Below, one piece after another: positions 57,177 through 64,000 of a DNA stretch of 64,000 nucleotides. Each line of letters starts with the position of its first letter. Position 1 is the stretch's first letter. The notes beneath the pieces were generated by a model that saw only the letters and a program-made list of their open reading frames with translations, was not told the origin of the DNA and did not search any database. This DNA is from Scheffersomyces stipitis CBS 6054 (taxonomy: Eukaryota > Ascomycota > Pichiomycetes > Serinales > Debaryomycetaceae), in NCBI RefSeq assembly GCF_000209165.1, contig NC_009043.1, positions 1,240,001-1,304,000 of the forward strand, given 5' to 3'. The position numbers and the translations under genes are program-made.

Positions 57177-58538
57177 ATGTCTCGATTTATAAGTGCCATT
57201 TTTGGCCGATCACAGCAATACAATCCTCTTCCCAATACAAACTCGGCTATGCTTCCCGGCGCTTTTCCGGGAGAGGAGCCCATAGCTCCAAATAGTGGTA
57301 GGAATAGTACCAATTCCAGTTCTATGAACCACTTTTTCCAGATAGTACTATACTGGATCAACTACTTGCTCATCAAACCGATTATAATATTCATCATTAT
57401 CAGTTTGCGTATACTAACTAAGTTTCTTAACATTATATATTTCAAAGATCAAAACTACCAGTCTCCACCTATTAGTGTTACAGAGAATGGAGCTCCCGTT
57501 CCCAACAATCATAGCAATGATCCTATAGATAAGGTGAATAGATTTGTTCGTGACTTAGAAGATAATCTCACCGCAGAACAGATATTACTGGAAGGGGAGT
57601 ATTTGCCTCCTTTCTACCAAGGTAGCTATACGCAAGCCTTGTACATGACTACGAACAGAGCCAAGTTCTTGTTTGTGTATTTGACCAATCCCCATAATGA
57701 AAGTTCGTCTACACTTTTCAAGAAGGTAATTACAAATCCCGACTTTATTAATTTATTCAAAAGCAAGGATATCATCATTTGGGGAGGGGACTTGACGAAT
57801 CCAGAAGCTTATCAATTAGCAAACAGTTTGAATGTGACAAAGTTTCCGTTTTTGGGGCTCTTATGTTTAACCAGAACAACTAAGATGTCTCCGCAAGGTC
57901 CTATAAAGACTAGTCCGAAGATATCGTTGATTCTGAAGATTCAAGGAGGTTTCAGTGAAGATGTAGATGTCAGGGTTTTGATCCAGAACAAGTTTCGCAA
58001 GAAGATAGGCAAGTATGAACAAGAGTTATCGCTGATTAGATCAGAATTACGGGATACTTTCTTGAACCAAGTATTGCTCAAACAGCAGGAGCTAAACTAC
58101 CAGGAGTCGTTAGCAAAGGACAGAGCCAAGAAGTTGGCTAAACAGAGGGAACATTTGAGGAAGCAGTACTTGCTATACCGTGCCGACTATTTCAGACAGT
58201 TGAAAGCGGACAAAAACGCTGCTGGAAAGGCCAAGATTGCCATAAAATTCACCAGTGGGATCAGGACAACTTTCCTATTCCCAGCAGAGTCAAAGGTAGA
58301 TGATATCTTTATGCTTGTAGAGTTGATCAATAGGGGATACTTGGAAGACGACAGTGCTATCACAACTATTAGTACAGAGGAAGCAGAGTCGAAGTTTAAA
58401 GATTTCACCATGGACTACAAGTTCAAGTTGACTTCGCCATTACCACCACGGACGTCGTTGAACGATGTTATAGATTGCCAGATCAAGGATGTAGGCGTGG
58501 TTTATCCCAATGGGGTTTTGATAGTGGAAGATTTATAG
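57177..58538 (+). CDS. UBX3: UBX-domain membrane protein (Ubx3 / UBXD8-like)
   Basis: The 453-residue protein has a hydrophobic segment (about 52-85, LYWINYLLIKPIIIFIIISL), a UAS thioredoxin-like domain (about 125-265, beginning near GSYTQALYMTTNRAKFLFVY), a basic coiled coil (about 270-340) and a C-terminal UBX domain (about 345-453) starting KIAIKFTSGIRTTFLFPAES. This is the FAF2/UBXD8 layout minus the N-terminal UBA domain, as in yeast Ubx3 (455). Such proteins recruit Cdc48 to ER, Golgi or lipid-droplet membranes for ubiquitin-dependent extraction. The frame is open upstream to a GTG; the ATG at 57177 is the start. A TCACGTGA lies about 90 bp upstream. Ubx3 versus Ubx2 is judged mainly from length. 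Confidence 0.8.
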   Translation: MSRFISAIFGRSQQYNPLPNTNSAMLPGAFPGEEPIAPNSGRNSTNSSSMNHFFQIVLYWINYLLIKPIIIFIIISLRILTKFLNIIYFKDQNYQSPPISVTENGAPVPNNHSNDPIDKVNRFVRDLEDNLTAEQILLEGEYLPPFYQGSYTQALYMTTNRAKFLFVYLTNPHNESSSTLFKKVITNPDFINLFKSKDIIIWGGDLTNPEAYQLANSLNVTKFPFLGLLCLTRTTKMSPQGPIKTSPKISLILKIQGGFSEDVDVRVLIQNKFRKKIGKYEQELSLIRSELRDTFLNQVLLKQQELNYQESLAKDRAKKLAKQREHLRKQYLLYRADYFRQLKADKNAAGKAKIAIKFTSGIRTTFLFPAESKVDDIFMLVELINRGYLEDDSAITTISTEEAESKFKDFTMDYKFKLTSPLPPRTSLNDVIDCQIKDVGVVYPNGVLIVEDL

Positions 58539-58718
58539 ATAGGAAATGGATAGGTATTTCTACAATTGTATTGTATCCAACTGTATAAATTGACTAGACT
58601 TGTAATGTGTTCTGTCTGCTTTCGTTCTCTCTGGTTACTACCTCGTATTCTTCTTCTACTATCTCTACTTTCGTATTTCATATCCGGTAATGTACATTAT
58701 ACTCTATATACAATTATG

Positions 58719-59117
58719 CTACTTGGACACCTTGCCTTTCTTACTCTTCTTCTTTTCCTTTTTCTTCAAGCCTACGAAGCCCGTCTTTATGACCTGGACG
58801 TACTCGGTCCAGAATTGATCCAAACGCTCTGTCTCCACTACTGTAGACAACTTGATCTTGTCCTTCTTGTCCTTTATGTCCTTTCCATTCAACGACACTC
58901 TGATCAAGATGGGGTATGTGGAGGTATTCTCGAACTCGGTGTCGATGTGATTTACGTTGGACAGCAAGTCGTTTATCACGTTGCCTTTTCCAGCATCATC
59001 AATGTCCAAAGCTGGTATCAATCTCTTTTGGGTCAAATACACTGATGATTTTCCGTCATTTTTGCCCAAAATATCGGAGACTTTCTTTAAGAATTCCGAA
59101 TTGTCCAATCTTCCCAT
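58719..59117 (-). CDS. SRP14: Signal recognition particle subunit Srp14
   Basis: The 132-residue protein starts MGRLDNSEFLKKVSDILGKN and continues GKSSVYLTQKRLIPA, YPILIRVSLNG and RLDQFWTEYVQVIKTGFVGL, the alpha/beta fold of SRP14. It ends in a Lys-rich tail (KKKEKKKSKKGKVSK). It binds the Alu domain of SRP RNA and takes part in translation arrest during ER targeting. Length is close to yeast Srp14 (146). The frame is open for 61 further codons upstream with another ATG at 59300, but those residues are not protein-like and the family start is MGRL. Confidence 0.93.
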   Translation of the reverse strand: MGRLDNSEFLKKVSDILGKNDGKSSVYLTQKRLIPALDIDDAGKGNVINDLLSNVNHIDTEFENTSTYPILIRVSLNGKDIKDKKDKIKLSTVVETERLDQFWTEYVQVIKTGFVGLKKKEKKKSKKGKVSK

Positions 59118-60357
59118 ATTGCGTGAGATATTATAATAGTTGTAGAATGCAAAATGGTACGGTAGATATCGTGGAGTAGTGGTCCTTAGTGTAGTGTGAT
59201 TCGACAAGAGTTGAAAATTTTGACTTTCGCACTGAATACGGTGGAGAAAAATAGAATAGTGAGAGTTAGTGAGAGCAGGATAAGAAATAGTGAGAGACAA
59301 ATACCGAGAAATGAGAGTTAGTGCAAAGTATTAGGGTATAATCTGAAGCGCAATGGTCATTCAGTAAACGAAGAGAGTATTGAGCTTGGTTAGCAGCTCT
59401 TATGGCTAGCATACACATACTTATTCTCTGTCTAGGTACATTATTGTGAGGCTGTACTTTCATTCTGCTAGAGTCTCTTCACTACAATTCTCACTATTTC
59501 TCTCGCCATCTTTCTCCCCGTGCTGTTAGAACGACGCTAAATTCTATATTCTGTTCTTGTACTGGGCTCAATCTTCTAGATTCCAAACTATGTATATTTG
59601 TAGACGCTTCTATCTCTAATCTACTCTCCCAATTCCTTCCTACACTGCCTTCGTCTTGCACTGGAACACGCTTAATACGCTGTTCCCGAGTCTCCCTAAT
59701 TTCTGTGCACCACTACGGCCCCATACGATGATGTCACAAAAGTGGGGAATCTGCTTATTTTGCACCTGGTACGGAATCCTTATCAGCAAAATCGAAAAAC
59801 ACGGTCCTGCCTTTTCAGAAAAAATGAAAGGGAGCCGAAGCACACTTTCTTACCAATCTTATAAATATTATAAACGATAGAAACATTTGGTCTTATAGTA
59901 TCCTTGCTTTTTATTGATCACTGTGAGTTTGAAATCCTTCCAAGAGGACATAGAGAATAATCTCATCGCCTCAAAGAAAAATTGTTGCTTCTACTCGTCT
60001 ACATTATAGTTGAAGATCTGAATAAGCAAAAACAATTGAAAATCTAACAACAGCTCAGAAAATCAACAGCAAAAAAGTATAAAAAAGGATACTTCAATAT
60101 CATTCAAAACGAAATCAATACAATAAATCAAGTTATCAATAAATCAGTATACCCCTCGTGTTAGTACTGTCCTAGATCGTATATTGTACTATATCACAGT
60201 ATTAGCATATACCGTTACTATCACTTCAATGTTACTACAAAAGTATCATCATCCGGTCACTATTCATCACATTTCATAACTCCTTTACACAATAGTATTG
60301 TCTCATACTACTATTTCTATATCACAAGATCACCTCTACTATATCACGTAATACAAA
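59118..60357. other. Intergenic region between SRP14 and the MFS transporter
   Basis: This 1.24-kb region is pyrimidine- and purine-tract rich, with partly repeated GAGAGTTAGTG and AATAGTGAGAG motifs near 59255-59320. A TATAAAAA at 60078-60085 lies about 280 bp before the transporter ATG. The frames at 59640-59880 lack ATG or known features. No tRNA seen. Confidence 0.5.
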
Positions 60358-62121
60358 ATGCTGGACACTAGCAACCATCTTCCCCAGCGGTTGATCTCTT
60401 TGGTGGTCTCCATCTTCATTTGTTTGGCGTCAGGGACACCCTACTTATATGGAGTTTATTCTCCGCAACTAGTCCAGAGAGTTGGGCTTACCACATCTGA
60501 TTCGGCTACTATTTCCCTTGCTTCTAATATCGGTTCCGGTGTTGGTGGTTTGCCTGGAGGATTGATGATAGATCACTTTGGCCCCCAGATCTCCATCTTG
60601 GTCGGTTCTATTTGTATCTTTATTGGCTACTTTGTGTTGTACAAAATCTACCAGCACAAATACGATAGTCTTTTCTTCATATGTATTTCTATTGCAGCTA
60701 TGGGCTTTGGCTCTATTACATCGTACTTTGCTACGCTCAAAGCTGCCCAGGCAAATTTCCCCAAACATCGTGGTGCTGCGGGCGCTTTTCCTGTGAGTTC
60801 TTATGGATTGTCGGCTACTCTCTTCTCTGTGATTGCCGCTACTTTCTTCAAAGACAATACTGGTGGCCTTTTAGAGTTCTTGGCAATGTTCTGCGGCATC
60901 GTAGCCTTCCTCGGTTCATTCTTCATCCACATCTACTTGGATCACGAAGATGAAGAACCTGATATTGAATCCCACAAGTTGGCTAGTTCTGAAGAGGAAG
61001 CTGCTATGATGGAATCTTCAAATTCGTCGCCCACTGTAGTGGAAGAGATTGAACAACCAGGAGCTACAGCTGCAAAATTAGAAAGATCAGACTCTTTACC
61101 AGGTTCGTTTAGATTCTGGGGTCTAGGCTCACGTACTCCCAGATCTTCTGTCTCATCTTCACAGGAAGATATGCAGCCGATTCTCCAGAATATCAGAGAT
61201 CAAAACAGATTGCAACAACAATCTTCAAGCACAAACAATAACAATCCCTTTTTATCGCGTAAGGATTCTGCCAGTAGTATGAACCCATCTCTTGGGACCT
61301 CTGCAGCTTCAAAGATACAAGCTCTCAAATCCAGAACCAGCGAAGCAAGCTTTTCTGTTTCAAAGACTCCTACAGCTCCAAGAACTTCCTTTCAAATCAT
61401 TAAGGATAGGTTAACTGATAAGATTTTCTTGACGCACTACTTCATTGTCTCTATCATTAGTGGAATGGGCCAAACGTATATTTATACTGTAGGATTCATT
61501 GTCACTGCCCAATACTACTACCATAAAGATCAACTTGACTCTGTTTCAACAGTTGATACAACTCCCAGAAGTGGAATAGCCGGAGTTCATGCTAAGATTG
61601 CATCGTCCGCTGCAGCCTTGCAGGCACTACAAGTTTCCATCATCTCAATTGGATCTTTTTCCGGTCGTTTATTCTCTGGATTTGTCAGTGACTTCATTCA
61701 CAAGAAGTATCATATCCAGCGTTTGTGGATTGTAGTAGTCACAATTATAATTCTTAGTGTTGGACAGTTCATCACAATCACTAACGTCAACAGTGCCCAT
61801 TTGATTAGTATCTCTTCTGCAATTATCGGTGGTAGTTATGGATTGGTGTTTGGAACGTACCCAGCAGTTGTAGCTGATTCGTTTGGTACAAAAACCTTCT
61901 CCACTACTTGGGGTCTTATCTGTACGGGACCTTTGATAACTTTGTTTTTCCTCAACAAGTACTTTGGATACATTTATGATGCCAATACCGATTCCAAAAC
62001 AGGAATATGCTACAAAGGCAATGAATGTTATAAAGGAGCGTACGAGCTCAGTTTTTTATTATGTTTTGTTGTTTTTATCACGTCTCTAGTAATCATTTAT
62101 GTACAAAGGAAAAAACAATAG
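60358..62121 (+). CDS. Major facilitator superfamily transporter (nodulin-like/MCH type)
   Basis: The 587-residue protein has about 12 hydrophobic segments in two halves (about 10-195 and 355-585), split by a long Ser/Asn-rich cytosolic loop (about 200-345). The first half starts LISLVVSIFICLASGTPYLY and includes IGSGVGGLPGGLMIDHFGP, the MFS loop 2-3 region, and KHRGAAGAFPVSSYGLSATL. This is the nodulin-like/monocarboxylate-permease branch, which includes yeast YMR155W and more distantly Mch1. Substrate unknown. It starts at the first ATG after a long AT-rich leader and ends with a basic tail. Confidence 0.85.
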   Translation: MLDTSNHLPQRLISLVVSIFICLASGTPYLYGVYSPQLVQRVGLTTSDSATISLASNIGSGVGGLPGGLMIDHFGPQISILVGSICIFIGYFVLYKIYQHKYDSLFFICISIAAMGFGSITSYFATLKAAQANFPKHRGAAGAFPVSSYGLSATLFSVIAATFFKDNTGGLLEFLAMFCGIVAFLGSFFIHIYLDHEDEEPDIESHKLASSEEEAAMMESSNSSPTVVEEIEQPGATAAKLERSDSLPGSFRFWGLGSRTPRSSVSSSQEDMQPILQNIRDQNRLQQQSSSTNNNNPFLSRKDSASSMNPSLGTSAASKIQALKSRTSEASFSVSKTPTAPRTSFQIIKDRLTDKIFLTHYFIVSIISGMGQTYIYTVGFIVTAQYYYHKDQLDSVSTVDTTPRSGIAGVHAKIASSAAALQALQVSIISIGSFSGRLFSGFVSDFIHKKYHIQRLWIVVVTIIILSVGQFITITNVNSAHLISISSAIIGGSYGLVFGTYPAVVADSFGTKTFSTTWGLICTGPLITLFFLNKYFGYIYDANTDSKTGICYKGNECYKGAYELSFLLCFVVFITSLVIIYVQRKKQ

Positions 62122-62217
62122 GGTCACAATATATAGAAGTTAATTACATGAAATAAATATATATACAAAACCTTGGGAATATCGTTAGCATCATGTTAGT
62201 TTCACCTTCTTCATTCA

Positions 62218-64000
62218 TCAGTCAACAGTGTAGACGCTTTCCAAATCAATGTCATTGATCAATTGACGTTGGTAGCTAATCTTGCCTAGAAGAGCATGGA
62301 AGTAGCCTGAACTTAATTCGGCGTTCTTGATCTCTTTTTCCAAGTTCTCCTTCTCAATGGCTCTCTTATCCAAGCTAGTCTGGAAGTTATTCATAACCTG
62401 TCTTGAAGGATAACTCAAGACTGACCGGCACTCATTGGCTACTCTGTTTGAGTTGTGGTGGGGATAGTCCAACTCAAATATTTGTTTCTTGATTCTTCTT
62501 GCTTGTTTACGCGGGAATGCATTGGGCATGTCGCTGATCAAGTAGTATATGGAAAAACCAGAAATACCTATGACTACAGGGATAGCAATCTTTTTCACAA
62601 CGGAGGGTGTAACCAACGATGAAAAGTCATACATCTTTCTGATCAAAGCACCCGTAGTCAAAATCTTACCTGAATTGTAAAGGGTATGTAAGGTTATCTG
62701 AGTAGGCAATTGGTCTCTCAATGCAACCACGTTTGTTGGAATGCTGGACAAGGCCGTTACAGGATTGAAGTAATCGATCTGCTGTCTGGTAGCAGACACA
62801 TATTCTTTTGGTATTCCTAACCATACCAAACAAGATTCCCATGATGGATCAAAGAAATCGCTAAACTCAATCAGATTGTGCAATTGTCTTTCAACAGAAT
62901 CACGCTTTCTGGTGAACATCAAGTCTGACCTGAAGACTTTATCATTTAAGAATTCTTCTCCTAACGTGTTCTGTCCAAACTTGATGATTTCTTCAACCTT
63001 GGCACTAGTAATGTCTTTAGCCTTGTTTTCACAAGTCTGAACACTTGCCAATATCTGGTTGATCATAACTTCTTGAGTGGCCCTGGCATATTCGAACAAA
63101 TATTGTAAGCCCTGATAAGGCACAACCTGCTGATCTCCTAGCTGATTCACAACATTCAAGATCTCTTTCTTGGACAGGTTGTAGATATCATTGCAGGTAA
63201 GTTCAATCAAACTGTTGATCATATCGCCAATCTTAGCTTGCTTAGTCATTATCTCGTTGTATTTAGGGGCTACTTGGTTGTTCAAGTCCTTCACCTTGTC
63301 GTCCATTTCCTGGAGATACACCTTCTCGTTGAGCTTTGATAACGTCTCCAAATCATTCAAAAGATTGAGCAAATAACTTTTAGCAGGTAACAACTTGGAA
63401 ATGGATCTCTTATCCAATATAAACTTTCTTAAAGACGCCTCTAGATGATCAAAGTCAGGATTGTTGAAGTCACGTTCGTCTTCGTTGGGGTCATCATCAT
63501 CACCAGGTCCGTCTCCATCGTTAAATATTTCTGACGAACTTACAAAATGCACAAAATCTTCGGCGCTCTTATATGAATCAGGCGACAAGCTCTTAACCTG
63601 ATCCAATATCTTCTTCTTACACTTTTCCTTGTCCTTGATGTTGTCGAAACGATTCACTACAATGAAGACATATCTCTTCTCAGCAGCAGCAGCAGCAATG
63701 AACTCTTTTGCTGACAAGGTGAAGTGGTTTTCTGAATTGACTACAAAAACCACCAAATCAATCTCCTCTTGTCTCGAAAACACCTGAGTAGTTTGGTACA
63801 GATCCATATTCAAGCCCGGTGCGTCAATCAACTTGATGTCTATAATGCCATTGTGTAGCAAACTCTCCTGAAACGAACGGTTGTCAAGAACATACACCTT
63901 TAACAAGCTGTATCTATCACAATCGTAGACGAGTTCGTCCAAAGCTTTCAAAGGATGAATCTCATAGGTGCTCTCGTCCCTGATGTTATAGTCTTTACCA
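62218..64000 (-). CDS. FZO1: Mitofusin Fzo1, C-terminal part (runs off the right edge)
   Basis: Only the last 594 or so codons are inside the window; the 5' part with the P-loop lies beyond 64000. Seen here are the GTPase G3 motif (IKLIDAPGLNMD), G4 (VVNRFD), a long helical region, two neighbouring hydrophobic segments near the membrane anchor (about 62540-62600, e.g. IAIPVVIGISGFSIYYLI) and a C-terminal coiled coil. This is yeast Fzo1, the outer-membrane dynamin-like GTPase that drives mitochondrial fusion. An acidic Asp/Glu-Pro loop (GDGPGDDDDPNEDERD) interrupts the GTPase domain. The frame is open to the edge. Confidence 0.95.
   Translation of the reverse strand, partial: GKDYNIRDESTYEIHPLKALDELVYDCDRYSLLKVYVLDNRSFQESLLHNGIIDIKLIDAPGLNMDLYQTTQVFSRQEEIDLVVFVVNSENHFTLSAKEFIAAAAAEKRYVFIVVNRFDNIKDKEKCKKKILDQVKSLSPDSYKSAEDFVHFVSSSEIFNDGDGPGDDDDPNEDERDFNNPDFDHLEASLRKFILDKRSISKLLPAKSYLLNLLNDLETLSKLNEKVYLQEMDDKVKDLNNQVAPKYNEIMTKQAKIGDMINSLIELTCNDIYNLSKKEILNVVNQLGDQQVVPYQGLQYLFEYARATQEVMINQILASVQTCENKAKDITSAKVEEIIKFGQNTLGEEFLNDKVFRSDLMFTRKRDSVERQLHNLIEFSDFFDPSWESCLVWLGIPKEYVSATRQQIDYFNPVTALSSIPTNVVALRDQLPTQITLHTLYNSGKILTTGALIRKMYDFSSLVTPSVVKKIAIPVVIGISGFSIYYLISDMPNAFPRKQARRIKKQIFELDYPHHNSNRVANECRSVLSYPSRQVMNNFQTSLDKRAIEKENLEKEIKNAELSSGYFHALLGKISYQRQLINDIDLESVYTVD

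Overview
The window is nuclear DNA of a budding yeast. Genes are almost all intronless, intergenic gaps are a few hundred bases, and every recognisable gene is a standard ascomycete-yeast ortholog. ALO1, ERG13, PHO88 and PRE8 look Candida-like, the proteasome gene PRE8 carries the Candida-type variant of the Rpn4 site, and CTG codons seem very rare in the highly expressed genes. Together these point to the CTG-Ser clade (Debaryomycetaceae), with Scheffersomyces (Pichia) stipitis or a close relative as the best guess. If so, CTG is read as serine. All motif positions below assume the standard code, and the genus call is inference.

Layout. 1-7.6 kb: SET-domain lysine methyltransferase, PHO88/SND3, the Tudor-staphylococcal nuclease gene (SND1/TSN family) and a small PMP3-type membrane protein. 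7.7-8.9 kb: decayed coding DNA that looks like a dead transposase (possibly hAT). 9.1-14.9 kb: UBC7, an FMS1/CBP1-type polyamine oxidase, a CHP1 (PBDC1-type) eEF1A chaperone and a striatin-like FAR8. 14.9-27.6 kb is the accessory part: gene relics, one very large serine-rich GPI cell-wall adhesin on the minus strand with an unstable repeat tract, and a long promoter/relic desert. 27.6-37.3 kb: NEW1, PRE8, UTP14 and ALO1. 38-40.1 kb: a DUF1399 (GRDP-like) protein and a small helix-turn-helix ORF. 41.6-48.9 kb: ERG13, TRM3 and RRP42. 49.4-54.4 kb: three genes linked to the nuclear envelope or spindle pole (NUP53-type nucleoporin, NUR1, and a coiled-coil protein with a KEN box and an MCB/forkhead promoter). 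54.5-64 kb: RAM1, a tRNA-Arg/tRNA-Phe tandem, a UBX3-type protein, SRP14, an MFS transporter and the 3' part of the mitofusin gene FZO1, which runs off the right edge.

The housekeeping genes are not an operon-like unit but share themes. Ribosome and tRNA biology: UTP14, RRP42, TRM3, NEW1, CHP1, the SET methyltransferase and the tRNAs. Protein quality control and the ER: UBC7, UBX3, PRE8, PHO88, SRP14. Sterol and isoprenoid supply and use: ERG13 makes HMG-CoA, and RAM1 uses farnesyl-PP.

The most interesting observations are: the adhesin, with a duplicated eight-cysteine module, a second globular domain buried near its C-terminus and two perfect heat-shock elements about 150 bp upstream; a tRNA pair only 5 nt apart, probably transcribed as one precursor; the cell-cycle signature on the uncharacterised coiled-coil gene; and the transposase-like relic.
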